Notes: generated by a model not told the origin, from the letters alone. DNA of 34,488 bases from Dehalococcoidia bacterium (GCA_012959605.1 DUCU01000023.1:2209-36696), one strand, 5' to 3'; shown: positions 15,625 through 25,226, numbered from the stretch's first letter. Numbers and translations: made by a program.

Positions 15625-16620
15625 CTATTTGGGGTCCATCCAGGGCATCATGCCCCTGAGTTCCTTGCCGATGTCTTCAATCTGGCTGCTCTGTGCCTGC
15701 TGGCGCAGGGCGTTGAACCGAGGGCGGCCTTCGTCGTTCTCGGCGATCCATTCCTTGGCAAAAGTGCCATCCTGAATCTCTTTCAGCACGGCGCGCATGT
15801 TGTCTCGTACGTGTTCGTCAATGATGCGAGGGCCACGGCTAAGGTCACCGTACTCAGCGGTGTCGCTGACCGAGAACCGCATGTAGTTGAAGCCGCCCTG
15901 ATACATCAGGTCAACAATCATTTTCAGCTCGTGTAGGCACTCGAAGAAGGCGATCTCCGGGGGATATCCGCCCTCTACTAGAGTATCGAATGCTGCTTTG
16001 ACTAGGGCGCTCACACCACCGCAGAGGATGGCTTGCTCGCCAAACAGGTCGCTTTCAGTCTCGAACTGAAGGGTGGTCATCAGCACGCCGGAGCCAGTGC
16101 TGCCGATGCCCTTGGCGTAGGCTAGGCCAATGTCCTTGGCGTTGCCGGTGGCGTCTTGGTGGACGGCCAACAGGCTGGGAACTCCCACACCCTCGGTGAA
16201 TAGCTCGCGCATGCGGTGACCGGGGGCCTTGGGGGCGACCATCAAGACGTCCATGCTGGTTGGAGGTACTACCTCTTTATAGTGGATGCTGAAGCCGTGG
16301 GCGACCATCAAGGCGCTGCCGGGCTTCAGGTTGGGTTCAATCTGCTCGCGGTAGATGCGACCCTGGATGTGGTCGGGAATGACCATCATCAAAATGTCGG
16401 CTTGTTTGGCTACTTCAGGAACGTCGGCCACCCGCAGTCCGGCGGCTTCGGCGACGGCCCGGCTCTTGCTCTCAGGATAGAGGCCAACGACCACGTCTTG
16501 TCCGTTGTCCTTCAGGTTGAGGGCGTGGGCATGGCCTTGGCTGCCGTAGCCAATCATGCCGATTGTCTTGCCTTCTAGGTGCTTAAGGTCTGCATCCTTG
16601 TCGTAATAAACATCTACCAT
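15625..16620 (-). CDS. ilvC: Ketol-acid reductoisomerase (class I)
   Basis: IlvC converts acetolactate and acetohydroxybutyrate to the dihydroxy acids of the valine, leucine and isoleucine pathways, using NAD(P)H and Mg2+. The 331-residue length is that of the short class I enzyme. The N-terminal Rossmann motif [17 protein letters not shown] is at about residues 24-40. The Mg-binding all-alpha domain contains [29 protein letters not shown] and [12 protein letters not shown]. The enzyme acts directly on the product of the two upstream genes ilvB and ilvN, from which it is separated by 80 bases. GGAAGG precedes the ATG. Confidence 0.97.
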   Translation of the reverse strand: MVDVYYDKDADLKHLEGKTIGMIGYGSQGHAHALNLKDNGQDVVVGLYPESKSRAVAEAAGLRVADVPEVAKQADILMMVIPDHIQGRIYREQIEPNLKPGSALMVAHGFSIHYKEVVPPTSMDVLMVAPKAPGHRMRELFTEGVGVPSLLAVHQDATGNAKDIGLAYAKGIGSTGSGVLMTTLQFETESDLFGEQAILCGGVSALVKAAFDTLVEGGYPPEIAFFECLHELKMIVDLMYQGGFNYMRFSVSDTAEYGDLSRGPRIIDEHVRDNMRAVLKEIQDGTFAKEWIAENDEGRPRFNALRQQAQSSQIEDIGKELRGMMPWMDPK

Positions 16621-16700
16621 CTTAGTTTTTCCTTCCCAACATTTTTTCTTGTGGTGCGTTCATGGGCACGAAGGCCCCAATCTTTTGTTTTAGCTGCTTT

Positions 16701-17255
16701 TTAGCTAGTGCCGTTGGACTTGGCCGAATTGGCGCCATGTCCGTTGGTCAGCCCCTTGGCTTCACCCCGCTCCATCGCGACGATGCCTGATCGCGACATC
16801 TCAATTATGCCAAAGGGGGCCAGGAGGTCGTAAAGGGCGTTAATCTTGTCCCCTTCACCGGTGATTTCAATGACCATTGACTCTCTGCCAACATCAATGA
16901 TGTTGGCACGGAAGAGGTTCACGATCTGGATAATCTCGCCCCGGTTCGTCGAAGTGGTCTTGACCTTGATCATGGCCAGTTCTCGGGCGACGATCCTAGC
17001 CTCGGTGATGTCGGCGACCTCTAGGACGTCGATGAGTTTGTCCAGTTGTTTGGCCACCTGGCTCACCGTGCGGTCGTCGCCGTTGACCACAAAGGTCATC
17101 CGTGACAGTCCGGCTTGTTCGCTGTTGCCCACGGCCAAGCTGACAATGTTGAACCCACGGCGGCGGAACATGCTGGCGACGCGGTTCAATACGCCCGGTT
17201 TGTCTTCAACCAGGGCGATCAGTGTGTGTTGTTCTGTTTCGTTTTGCTGGGACAT
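16701..17255 (-). CDS. ilvN: Acetolactate synthase small (regulatory) subunit
   Basis: This 184-residue subunit activates the catalytic IlvB chain and makes it sensitive to valine. The N-terminal ACT domain starts HTLIALVEDKPGVLNRVAS, with RRRGFNIVSLAVG and LSRMTFVV. A second ACT-like half contains ELAMIKVK and SMVIEITGEGDKI. The C-terminal tail is polar (NGHGANSAKSNGTS). It begins one base after the ilvB stop, which suggests translational coupling and balanced amounts of the two subunits. Confidence 0.96.
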   Translation of the reverse strand: MSQQNETEQHTLIALVEDKPGVLNRVASMFRRRGFNIVSLAVGNSEQAGLSRMTFVVNGDDRTVSQVAKQLDKLIDVLEVADITEARIVARELAMIKVKTTSTNRGEIIQIVNLFRANIIDVGRESMVIEITGEGDKINALYDLLAPFGIIEMSRSGIVAMERGEAKGLTNGHGANSAKSNGTS

Positions 17256-17256
17256 C

Positions 17257-18951
17257 TTATGAAGTCTCGTTGTGCGCCGGTTCTTCTAGCATCTCTTTGA
17301 CGGATTGGCCGGAAGGTATGAATGGGAAGACTATCTCGTCTTGCTTCACCATGAAGTCCACTATCACCGGTCCGGCGGTCTCCATGGCCTGCTGCACCGC
17401 GTCCACTACCTCTTCCTGCTTGGTAACGCGGATGCCGCGGATGCCGTATGCCTCAGCGATCTTCACAAAGTCCGGGTTGGCCGAGAACTCGCTGGCCATG
17501 TAATCCTGCTCGAAGAACACGTCTTGGAGCTGGTGGACCATGCCCAGGTTGGTGTTGTTTAGAATGGCGAATTTCACATCGGCCCCACTCTCAACAGCAG
17601 TGGCGATGTCGCACATGGTCATCTGGAAACCACCGTCGCCGCAGACCGACCAAACCACGGTATCGGGACGGCCCACCTGGGCGCCAAGAGCGGCGGGTAC
17701 TTCAAATCCCATGGTGCCCAACCCGCCTGATGTGATGAAAGTGTTGGGCTCTTTGAACGTGCAGTGCTGGGCGGCCCACATCTGGTGCTGGCCCACGCCG
17801 GTGACCACGATGCCTCGGCCCTGGGTGACCTCAGTCAACCGTTGAAGCACGAACTGGGGCAGCAACTCGTCCGATTTGCGGACGATGTGGGACGGATGCT
17901 GGGCCTTCAATTCTTCTATGTGTCGTAGCCAGTCGATGTGGACGTTGGCGTCGACCTTGGGCAGTAATTGTTCCAACACTGCCTTCAAGTCGCCGACCAC
18001 TCCGGCATCGGTCTGGATGTTCTTGTCGATCTCGGAGGCGTCAATGTCCACATGAACGAACTTGGCATTGGGGGCAAAGGCCGATATGCGGCCAGTCACC
18101 CGGTCGTCGAACCGCATGCCGAGGCCAATGATCAAGTCGGCTTCATCTATAGCTAGGTTGGCGTAGGCCATGCCGTGCATGCCGGACATACCCAGGTTCA
18201 GTTCATGATCCGACGCTATGGAACTGATACCGAGTAGGGTCGTTATCACCGGTATTTGAGCTTTTTCAGCCATCTCAGTCATCAACCCGTAGGCATGGGA
18301 AATCAATACGCCATGCCCGGCCATGATAATCGGGCGCTCTGACTTATTAATCAACGCGGCGGCTGCGTCTACCTGGGCCTTTGGTGCGGCGGAGGGTACT
18401 CGGTAGCCTGGTAATTTGTCGGTTTCAGGCCAGATGAATTCGGTCTTCTCACCCAACAAAACGTCCCTTGGGATGTCTACCAAGACCGGGCCGGGCCGAC
18501 CGCTGCTGGCGATGTAGAAGGCGTCATGGATGGCCTGGGCAACGTCTTTAACGTTCATGACCAGGATGTTGTGCTTAGTGATGGGTAGCGTGACGCCGGT
18601 GACATCGGTTTCTTGGAAGGCGTCAGTCCCGATATAAGGCCTGGCAACTTGGCCGGTAATGGCCACCATGGGCACCGAGTCCATCTGGGCGGCGGCGATG
18701 CCGGTGACTAGGTTGGTGGCGCCGGGGCCGGAGGTGGCGAGACAAACGCCGACCCTGCCAGTGGCACGGGAAAACCCATCGGCAGCCATGGCGGCGGCCT
18801 GTTCGTGGCGCACCAAGATGTGGCGGATGGCCGGGTAGGTGGAGAGCGCACCATACAGAGGAAGCACCGCTCCACCGGGGAGACCAAATACCACGTCAAC
18901 GCCCTCTTTAAGAAGGCTTTCGCAAACTATTTCAGCGCCGGTTAGTTCCAT
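17257..18951 (-). CDS. ilvB: Acetolactate synthase large (catalytic) subunit
   Basis: IlvB is the thiamine-diphosphate enzyme that joins two pyruvates, or pyruvate and 2-oxobutyrate, at the start of branched-chain amino acid synthesis. The 564-residue chain has the catalytic Glu region RHEQAAAMAADGFSRATG, the conserved SGPGATNLVTGIA, GIGMRFDDRVTG-like text (IIGLGMRFDDRVTG) and the ThDP-Mg motif GDGGFQMT followed by ILNNTNLGMV. It is the first gene after the T-box leader, so it is expressed when charged branched-chain tRNA is scarce. The ATG has only a weak ribosome site. Confidence 0.97.
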   Translation of the reverse strand: MELTGAEIVCESLLKEGVDVVFGLPGGAVLPLYGALSTYPAIRHILVRHEQAAAMAADGFSRATGRVGVCLATSGPGATNLVTGIAAAQMDSVPMVAITGQVARPYIGTDAFQETDVTGVTLPITKHNILVMNVKDVAQAIHDAFYIASSGRPGPVLVDIPRDVLLGEKTEFIWPETDKLPGYRVPSAAPKAQVDAAAALINKSERPIIMAGHGVLISHAYGLMTEMAEKAQIPVITTLLGISSIASDHELNLGMSGMHGMAYANLAIDEADLIIGLGMRFDDRVTGRISAFAPNAKFVHVDIDASEIDKNIQTDAGVVGDLKAVLEQLLPKVDANVHIDWLRHIEELKAQHPSHIVRKSDELLPQFVLQRLTEVTQGRGIVVTGVGQHQMWAAQHCTFKEPNTFITSGGLGTMGFEVPAALGAQVGRPDTVVWSVCGDGGFQMTMCDIATAVESGADVKFAILNNTNLGMVHQLQDVFFEQDYMASEFSANPDFVKIAEAYGIRGIRVTKQEEVVDAVQQAMETAGPVIVDFMVKQDEIVFPFIPSGQSVKEMLEEPAHNETS

Positions 18952-19043
18952 TTTTTATTCCACTGCCGCGCTTAATTTGAGCTCCGACTGAAGTAGCGAG
19001 TCTCGATGAAATCGGACTTGTCGAAGGACCCCAAAAATCCCAA

Positions 19044-19310
19044 TAAAAAAACCCATCCCAATGGAAGGGACGGGCCTACTGGTCCGTGGTACCACCCTTC
19101 TTCTGGCCCTGCGTTTAGCTCCCTGTGGAACTTGGTTAAGCCGCTTGGCCACTCGAAGACATTTTATCGGTGTCAACCGCCGCGCCTTACTGGTGTTTCA
19201 GGCGGGCCGCTCCCGGGCGAGTTCGGGATCCTACTGCCACCGGATTCGCACCAATCACCGGCTCTCTCAGGCAGGGTTTCCTTACTACTCCCGTTCTTAG
19301 CGGAATTCGT
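19044..19310 (-). promoter_or_regulatory. T-box riboswitch leader of the ilvB-ilvN-ilvC-leuA operon
   Basis: The minus-strand RNA has the T-box sequence GGGTGGTACCACGG (84-97 past 19000) followed by a terminator: stem 19052-19059 with 19067-19074, including one G-U, and then seven U. Upstream, stem I shows AGTA, CTGAGAGAGCCGG, GGTGCGAATCCGG and GAACTCGCCCGGGAGC. T-boxes bind uncharged tRNA, which stabilises the antiterminator. The likely specifier is CUC (Leu) at 19219-19221 after GAA. An AUC (Ile) a few bases upstream in GGATCCC is a less likely alternative. The exact ends are approximate. Confidence 0.92.
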
Positions 19311-19327
19311 AATATTGTAACCCAATA

Positions 19328-19356
19328 ATCGTATCAGCGAGGTATGACCTTGTCAA
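19328..19356 (-). promoter_or_regulatory. Promoter of the T-box/ilv-leu operon
   Basis: On the minus strand, TTGACA (19351-19356) is followed after exactly 17 bases by TACGAT (19328-19333). Transcription would start near 19320, just before T-box stem I. This is a strong sigma70-type match and the right place. Confidence 0.8.
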
Positions 19357-19382
19357 ACAAACATAATGTTGGTGTGGTTTGT

Positions 19383-20021
19383 TTAACCTGATTGGGAACG
19401 TGTTTCATTTTCTTCCCGTTCAATTAATGCCATTTCCAAGGATAACCTCCTCCAAAACGGCGCAACGACGAAGATAATTATCAGTCCACCAACAATCATG
19501 ATGTCGGCTAAGTTCGCGACGGCAGAGGAAGGGCCGATTACGGGAACCCAGAAGAACAAAAAGTCGGTTACGTGGCCCAACATAAGTGCCTCTACCTGGT
19601 TGCTGAATCCGCCAGCGACAGCTAACCCCATTCCAACATAAATTAATCTTACTCCGCTTTTGTTGCCTATGGTGTTCAACGAGATAGCTACGACTAGCGC
19701 GATTAGAAATCCGACGAATATCAGGACCTCAACTTATTCGTAAGAAACGAATTTCTCTATGAGGCCTCCAATCTTCAGGGAGAGAGCTCCAATCAAACCG
19801 TCAGAGTAATCTGGCCATCCGTCATGCCAATGTTCAAGATGAGTGATGGCGAAATTTCCGGGCGGGGACGGATAAGTTTGCCATCTGGGGAGGGCAAGGC
19901 CAGATTCAGAAGAAACTGGTTTGATTGCGATATTAATGGTTAATTTGGCGACAAATGAGGCGGCCAATGAGTAGAAAAGTGTTTGATAGAACAGACTGTG
20001 GAAGAAGACCCAAGAACGCAT
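19383..20021 (-). pseudogene. lspA: Signal peptidase II (LspA)-like gene with an in-frame TAA
   Basis: Lipoprotein signal peptidase II cleaves prolipoproteins in the membrane. The frame from the ATG at 20021 gives a first TM segment (LFYSLAASFVAKLTINIAI) and PGNFAITHLEHW, reaches a TAA at 19734-19736, then continues in the same frame with VEVLIFVGFLIALVVAISL, AGGFSNQVEALMLGHVTDFLFFW and VANLADIMIVGG. The two Asp in GHVTDF and NLADI match the catalytic pair of LspA. Without the TAA the protein would be about 212 residues, long for LspA (150-170). A single base change such as CAA or GAA to TAA would explain it. The gene might be read through, re-initiated at a TTG (19679), dead, or a sequencing error. 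Another lspA copy may exist elsewhere. Confidence 0.65.
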
Positions 20022-20117
20022 GTTTTCTAACCGGTGTATAGCCTAAGTTTGCATAATGTCACGGAGTGAAGAGCCTCAATTATACCTAATTGGATATTCG
20101 CATGTTAATATCGTCGG

Positions 20118-20609
20118 CTAATGCGTCCTAATCCACTCCAACCGTCTTCTACTCAGCGGCCAAACCTTGCAGAGGTTTGTCTTGGCTTCCCTTATCTCCG
20201 ATTCCTCTGGGAAGAATGCCAACAACCACAGCGCCAGCATTACGAAGATGGGGCCGATGATTATTAGCAGAGGCCTGAGACCTTTTGCGTTGGTCCAGAC
20301 TGAGGATGTCAGTAGGACTACTCCGAAGAATGGGGCCAGCCACAATCGGAAAAATACGTGGAGCAGGCCGGGAGCGCCGTAGCCCAGGAGCCGGAGGGGT
20401 GTTCCGAGTAGTTTGAAGACGTGGGACATGGGCGTGGCGACGGCGAAACAGGCTTCTGTGAACTTCATCGCCAGGTTCAAGAAGGTGTCTTGTTCTCGCA
20501 GTCCGCCTACGTGCACCTGCCACGTCATGAGGTTAGGCCCACTCAGTGAGACCGCCTCGCGTCGGCTTTGGTCCGGATCATGGTTGGGATCGTACTCAGG
20601 GTATTTCAT
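20118..20609 (-). CDS. Membrane protein of unknown function
   Basis: This 163-residue protein is not recognised. The N-terminal 35 residues are polar and rich in Asp, Pro and Arg. Residues 45-90 are amphipathic to hydrophobic (FTEACFAVATPMSHVFKLLG, GAPGLLHVFFRLWLAPFFGV), and a strong TM segment follows at about 112-133 (PLLIIIGPIFVMLALWLLAFF). The C-terminus is basic, ending WIRTH. No catalytic motif or signal peptide stands out. It lies upstream of the lspA-like gene by about 97 bases in the same direction, but a functional link is not shown. Confidence 0.6.
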   Translation of the reverse strand: MKYPEYDPNHDPDQSRREAVSLSGPNLMTWQVHVGGLREQDTFLNLAMKFTEACFAVATPMSHVFKLLGTPLRLLGYGAPGLLHVFFRLWLAPFFGVVLLTSSVWTNAKGLRPLLIIIGPIFVMLALWLLAFFPEESEIREAKTNLCKVWPLSRRRLEWIRTH

Positions 20610-20782
20610 AAACGGTGCGTCCGGCTCCCATCATTTATGGTGTCTGATTAGATGGTTTATTCAGGTTGGCAGTGTATCCCAGTAGACTCGGCGTCTGCCA
20701 CCGCTGTGTCGGCCCCACCACATTTGACGTGCAATTCACCTTTGGCTCGCACCGCGTATTTAGCGTGCGCAGATCAGCACTG

Positions 20783-20791
20783 TGATAGAAT
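20783..20791 (+). promoter_or_regulatory. Extended -10 candidate promoter of metG
   Basis: TGATAGAAT fits the extended -10 pattern, 42 bases before the TTG start of metG. No clear -35 is seen. Confidence 0.38.
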
Positions 20792-20833
20792 TATTTACGC
20801 TTAAATTTGTGATTCTTAACGAGATAATTCCCC

Positions 20834-22522
20834 TTGCCTGAACGTATATTTGTGGCTGTTGCCTGGCCCTACGCCAACGGCCCACTCCACCTTGGTCATA
20901 TCGCCGGCTGTTACCTGAGCGCCGACATCTTTGCCCGTTACCACCGTATCAAGGGTAATGAAGTCCTAATGGTCTCCGGCAGTGACACCCATGGCACCCC
21001 CATCACCATTCGTGCCGACCAAGAAGGCATCACCCCCGAGCAGGTGGTCGACCGCTACCACGCGATGTTCATGGAGTCTTGGGGCAAGATGGGCATCTCG
21101 TTTGATCTGTTTACCTCCACTCAAACAGAGAACCATGAAAAGGTCGTCCACGACGTTTTTACGACTCTCTATGACAAGGGTTTCATATACACCGACAAGA
21201 TGCTGCTGGCGTACTGTTCCCAGTGCGACCGGTACCTGCCCGACCGCTACGTAGAAGGCACCTGCCCTCACTGCAATAACACCCGTGCTCGCGGCGACCA
21301 ATGTGACGCCTGCGGCCGGACCCTAGACCCACAAGACTTAGTTGAGCCCCTTTGTTCCATCTGCGGCACCACTCCCGAGTTCCGCGAATCAGAACACTTC
21401 TTCCTGAAGCTCTCAGCATTTGAGAAGCCGTTATTGGAGTGGGTTGAGAAGCAGGATCACTGGCGCAACAACGTCAAGAATTTCACACGTCAGTTTCTCC
21501 GTGACGGTCTGAAGAACCGGGCAATTTCTCGTGACCTGTCCTGGGGCGTTCCCCTACCGGTGGAAGGCTACGAATCCAAGCGCATCTACGTTTGGTTTGA
21601 AGCCGTTATTGGCTACCTGTCTGCGGCGGTGCAGTGGGCCGAAGAGAACGGCGGCAACTGGGAAGACTTCTGGAAGGACAAGAATACCAAGAGCTACTAT
21701 TTCATCGGTAAGGACAACATTCCCTTCCACAGCATTATCTGGCCGGCCATCATCATGGCCTACGACAAGGGTCTCAACTTGCCCTATGACGTGCCTGCCA
21801 ACGAGTTTTTGAGTCTGGAGAACCAGAAGTTCTCCACCAGCCAAAACTGGGCCGTGTGGGTGCCCGACTACCTGAAAAAATACGACCCGGATCCGCTGCG
21901 TTATCTGCTGTCAATCAACATGCCTGAGTCCGGAGACTCGGACTTCTCATGGTCCGAGTTTGTCCGCCGCAATAACGAAGAATTGGTGGCGACCTATGGC
22001 AACCTAGTGAACCGGGTGCTGTCGTTCACCTTTAGAAACTTTGACGGCAAGGTACCAGGCACCAAGGCGTTGGATGAAGTGGACGAAGCGTTGATTCGCA
22101 CCGCCAAAGAGACCATGGCTTCGGTGGATGATAGCCTCTACAACTGCAAGTTCAAGGCGGCCGTGACTCAGGCATTTGGTCTGGCCCAAGAGACCAACCG
22201 CTATCTCGACACTAAGGCTCCTTGGAAGTCGATTAAGGAAGACCGAGAACTGGCTGGTTCCAGCCTGACGGTGGCCATGCAGGCCATCAACTGTCTGAAG
22301 ACAATCCTCTATCCCTTCATGCCGTTTAGCGCCCAGAAAGTGCACGATTTCCTGGGTCTCGATGGGGCAGTGGAGCACGGATCTTGGGATTTCGATACTA
22401 TAATCGGCGAGATAAAAACAGGCGCCGACCTGCGGCAACCATCCCCGCTGTATACTAAGTTGGACCCTGAACTTATAGAGGAAGAAGTCCAGAAACTTGG
22501 TATAGGGACTGCTGGCAAATAA
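20834..22522 (+). CDS. metG: Methionyl-tRNA synthetase
   Basis: MetG charges tRNA-Met and initiator tRNA with methionine in the cytoplasm. The class I HIGH motif is HLGH at residues 19-22, and the KMSKS motif appears as KFSTS (in NQKFSTSQNW), a variant common in archaeal-like MetG. Between them is a connective domain with four Cys-x2-Cys pairs (CSQC, CPHC, CDAC, CSIC), so two zinc knuckles are likely. FIGKDNIPFH is also typical. At 562 residues it has the anticodon-binding domain but no C-terminal EMAP-II-like tRNA-binding extension. The start is TTG, chosen because the family N-terminus begins there. One base separates its TAA from the next gene. Confidence 0.96.
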   Translation: MPERIFVAVAWPYANGPLHLGHIAGCYLSADIFARYHRIKGNEVLMVSGSDTHGTPITIRADQEGITPEQVVDRYHAMFMESWGKMGISFDLFTSTQTENHEKVVHDVFTTLYDKGFIYTDKMLLAYCSQCDRYLPDRYVEGTCPHCNNTRARGDQCDACGRTLDPQDLVEPLCSICGTTPEFRESEHFFLKLSAFEKPLLEWVEKQDHWRNNVKNFTRQFLRDGLKNRAISRDLSWGVPLPVEGYESKRIYVWFEAVIGYLSAAVQWAEENGGNWEDFWKDKNTKSYYFIGKDNIPFHSIIWPAIIMAYDKGLNLPYDVPANEFLSLENQKFSTSQNWAVWVPDYLKKYDPDPLRYLLSINMPESGDSDFSWSEFVRRNNEELVATYGNLVNRVLSFTFRNFDGKVPGTKALDEVDEALIRTAKETMASVDDSLYNCKFKAAVTQAFGLAQETNRYLDTKAPWKSIKEDRELAGSSLTVAMQAINCLKTILYPFMPFSAQKVHDFLGLDGAVEHGSWDFDTIIGEIKTGADLRQPSPLYTKLDPELIEEEVQKLGIGTAGK

Positions 22523-22523
22523 T

Positions 22524-23507
22524 ATGCTCCACGGCCTAGACGAACGCACCGCAAATATCTACGCTCCGGTCCAAGAAGGACTGCAGCGAGTCGATGATAA
22601 GCTCCGCAGCCTGGCAACAACCGAAACCTCAGAGGTCCAACCCCTGCTCAAATACGTCACTGATGTCGGCGGCAAACGGGTGCGGCCGGCGATAACCCTG
22701 CTCTGCGCCCAGTTTCATCCCCACGACGAAGCACGACCGATTATCATGGCCAGCGCCGTGGAATTGCTGCACCTGGCTACCCTGATCCATGACGACACGG
22801 TGGACAACTCACCGACTCGTCGCGGTCGTGCCACGGTCAGTAACACCTGGAGCCCCTACGTGGCGGTGTTGTTTGGCGACTATGTGTTCGCAACCTCGGC
22901 CACCTTTGTCTGCGACACGAACAACATTCGAGTGATTCGCCGGTTCTCGGAGACGATCATGGAGTTGGCCAGCGGCCAACTGATGGAATACTTCACAGCC
23001 TATGACCCGGCACAAGCCAAAGAACTTTACAACGACCGAATTTACCGCAAGACGGCGTCGTTGTTCTGCACGGCCAGCGAGTCCGGTGCGGTGCTTGGCG
23101 AAGCTTCAGAAATAGAGGTTCAGGCCCTGCGCGACTTCGGCTACAACGTGGGCATGGCCTTCCAGGTTCGTGACGATTTACTGGACTTCCGGGGTGACCC
23201 GTCTGACTTGGGCAAGCCGGTTGGCAACGACCTCAAGAATGGCGTGCTGACTCTGCCGACGATCATGCTTATGGAGCGTTACCCCAACGACAATCTGGTG
23301 AAGGCGTTGTTTGAAGACCGGACGAATGATGCCAAGCTAGAGAAGGTTGTTGAGGTGATCAACGACTCAACGATCATGGCCGACTGCGAGTTGGTGGTCG
23401 AGGATTACATCGACAAAGCCTGCCAGTCGCTAAAGAGTCTCCCGGACTGCGAACCTAAGCAGTCGCTACTGGAACTGGCCGACTACCTAACCGCCCGCCG
23501 CCGCTAA
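22524..23507 (+). CDS. Polyprenyl diphosphate synthase
   Basis: This trans-isoprenyl diphosphate synthase extends farnesyl or geranylgeranyl diphosphate with isopentenyl units, giving long chains for quinones or other lipids. The 327-residue protein has VGGKRVRPAI, the first Asp-rich motif DDTVD at residues 90-94 followed by SPTRRG, ASGQLMEY and the second Asp-rich motif in VRDDLLDFRGD, then GKPVGNDLKNGVLTLP. The first motif is of the DDxxD bacterial long-chain type. Chain length cannot be read with certainty. It begins one base after metG, so the two are co-transcribed. No ubiquinone or menaquinone genes are nearby. Confidence 0.93.
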   Translation: MLHGLDERTANIYAPVQEGLQRVDDKLRSLATTETSEVQPLLKYVTDVGGKRVRPAITLLCAQFHPHDEARPIIMASAVELLHLATLIHDDTVDNSPTRRGRATVSNTWSPYVAVLFGDYVFATSATFVCDTNNIRVIRRFSETIMELASGQLMEYFTAYDPAQAKELYNDRIYRKTASLFCTASESGAVLGEASEIEVQALRDFGYNVGMAFQVRDDLLDFRGDPSDLGKPVGNDLKNGVLTLPTIMLMERYPNDNLVKALFEDRTNDAKLEKVVEVINDSTIMADCELVVEDYIDKACQSLKSLPDCEPKQSLLELADYLTARRR

Positions 23508-23605
23508 CCGGCGCCGCCGGGCTTTGTTTGGAGTGGTGTTCTTGCTTTGGTTGGGTAGGGCTTACGCTGGCTGATCGGGTATTTACCTCAGCGTTGTTTC
23601 CGGTT

Positions 23606-25162
23606 TTATCTTCCTTCCCAGACTACTTTGCCGCCCATGATGGTCATTTTTGCTTTGATGTCTTTTAGGGCTTCAGAGTCGACGGTTAGGGGATTGGCGT
23701 CCACCAGAATTAGGTCGGCTAATTTTCCGGTTGTGATTGATCCTTTGTCTGTCTGAGTGCCTTCAGACTGCGCGCCGGACAGTGTGTGCATGCGTATCGT
23801 CCACTCGGCCCTGATACCCACTTGCCCGCCGGATTTTGGAAAGTGTTCGCCTTCCCGGTCTTTGCGGGTGACGGCGCTGTAAATTGCGGGCCAGGGGTTG
23901 GGGTTGATGACTGGGGCGTCGGAGCCGAAAGCAACGTTGACGCCGGCAGCGTCCAATGGGCCGATGGGATAGAGATGAGGCTGCAACTCATCTGAGACGT
24001 TCTTGCGGTAGCTAGGCCCGTTCCAATGGATGAAGCCTGGCTGGGTGACCACGGCGGCGCCGCTCTGTCGCACAGCGTTCACCAACTCCGGTGGGCATTC
24101 AGAACAGTGCTCGATTCGGTGGGGCGGCACACCCTCTGGCAGCGGGGGCAACTCTGAGATGATCTTGGCGGCAGCGGCGACAGCCTCCTGTTCCACACAA
24201 TGTATTGCCACCGGGAACCCGTACTGCGCGGCCTCTGTGGCCATCTGCTGCAGGTCATCCAAGCTGGGCTGTAGAGCGCCGGTGGTCATCGTCAGCATAA
24301 TTTTAACGTGACCGAGGCGTAGTTGATGGTCTCCGGAACCCCATGAAAGTCCGCCGCCCAAAAGTTCAGCGCGCTGTTGGGTGCCAGCCATCATGGTGAC
24401 TCGGGACTGCAGCGTCTTGGCATCGACCAAGTCCCGGTAAGATTGCCAACGGTCCAACCCATTGTTGGGTCCGGCGTCCTGTAGGGATGTGATGCCGTAG
24501 CTCAGCAGCAGCCGGTTGGCCGCAGTCACACCCAATTTGCGCTTGTTCCTGCTGCGGCCAAAGTCGGCCCTTTCTGCCAGGAACCCAGACATCTCAAACA
24601 GCACTCCAGTGGGCTCGCCGTTGGTATCCCGCTCAATCACGCCGCCAACAGGGTCAACGGTCTCAGCGTTGATGCCAGCCATCTGTAGTCCCAGGGAGTT
24701 CAACACCATTGCATGGCCAGAGCGGTGGTCGAGGCGTACTGGATGTCGGGGCGATATCTCGTCCAGGTCGTAGCGGTTTGGATGCCTTCGTTCTTCCAGA
24801 GCCAGGTCATCGTAGCCGTAGCAGCGTACCCATTCCCCCGGCGGGACAATGCGAGCCCACTCAAAAACCCGGAAGGCAATGGACGCCACGGTCGGCACTT
24901 TATCGGCCCGGCAATCAAGTTCCTGGGTCGTGCGGGCCAGTGACAGCAGGTGCATGTGGGAGTCGATTAATCCAGGCAGCAGCGTCAGACCCTGACCATC
25001 GATGGTCTGAGTGTCGGGTCCCGACAGGCCCTGGATTTCTTCATGCTCACCCACCGCTAGGATGCGGTCCTGCGCCACAGCCACCGCCTTGGCGTTGGGC
25101 TGCGCGGCGTCTATGGTCAGCACGTCTGCGTTCGTAATAATCAGGTCTGGCTTCTGAGGCAT
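23606..25162 (-). CDS. YtcJ-like metal-dependent amidohydrolase
   Basis: This is a member of the amidohydrolase superfamily, amidohydrolase_3/YtcJ group, which hydrolyses amides or related bonds with divalent metals. It has LLPGLIDSHMHLLSLA (the HxH metal site), DAGPNNGLDRW, IHCVEQEAVAAA and HRIEHCSECPP with further metal His, and VAFGSDAPVINPNPW with the conserved Asp. A closing urease-type beta-sandwich strand reads GKLADLILVDANPL. The ATG at 25162 gives 518 residues. A TTG at 25198 would add 12 and would begin inside the upstream terminator's A-run, so it is not preferred. The substrate is unknown. It is convergent with the polyprenyl synthase gene. Confidence 0.9.
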   Translation of the reverse strand: MPQKPDLIITNADVLTIDAAQPNAKAVAVAQDRILAVGEHEEIQGLSGPDTQTIDGQGLTLLPGLIDSHMHLLSLARTTQELDCRADKVPTVASIAFRVFEWARIVPPGEWVRCYGYDDLALEERRHPNRYDLDEISPRHPVRLDHRSGHAMVLNSLGLQMAGINAETVDPVGGVIERDTNGEPTGVLFEMSGFLAERADFGRSRNKRKLGVTAANRLLLSYGITSLQDAGPNNGLDRWQSYRDLVDAKTLQSRVTMMAGTQQRAELLGGGLSWGSGDHQLRLGHVKIMLTMTTGALQPSLDDLQQMATEAAQYGFPVAIHCVEQEAVAAAAKIISELPPLPEGVPPHRIEHCSECPPELVNAVRQSGAAVVTQPGFIHWNGPSYRKNVSDELQPHLYPIGPLDAAGVNVAFGSDAPVINPNPWPAIYSAVTRKDREGEHFPKSGGQVGIRAEWTIRMHTLSGAQSEGTQTDKGSITTGKLADLILVDANPLTVDSEALKDIKAKMTIMGGKVVWEGR

Positions 25163-25196
25163 GATTTGAAAGATTCTCCGGGAATGGTTTGACGAC

Positions 25197-25226
25197 AAAA
25201 AAGGGGACGACCAATTGGTCGTCCCC
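25197..25226 (-). terminator. Terminator after the VOC gene
   Basis: GGGGACGACC (25203-25212) pairs perfectly with GGTCGTCCCC (25217-25226) around AATT. On the minus strand it is followed by TTTTTT. It lies 41 bases past the VOC-protein stop and just upstream of the amidohydrolase start. Confidence 0.9.
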
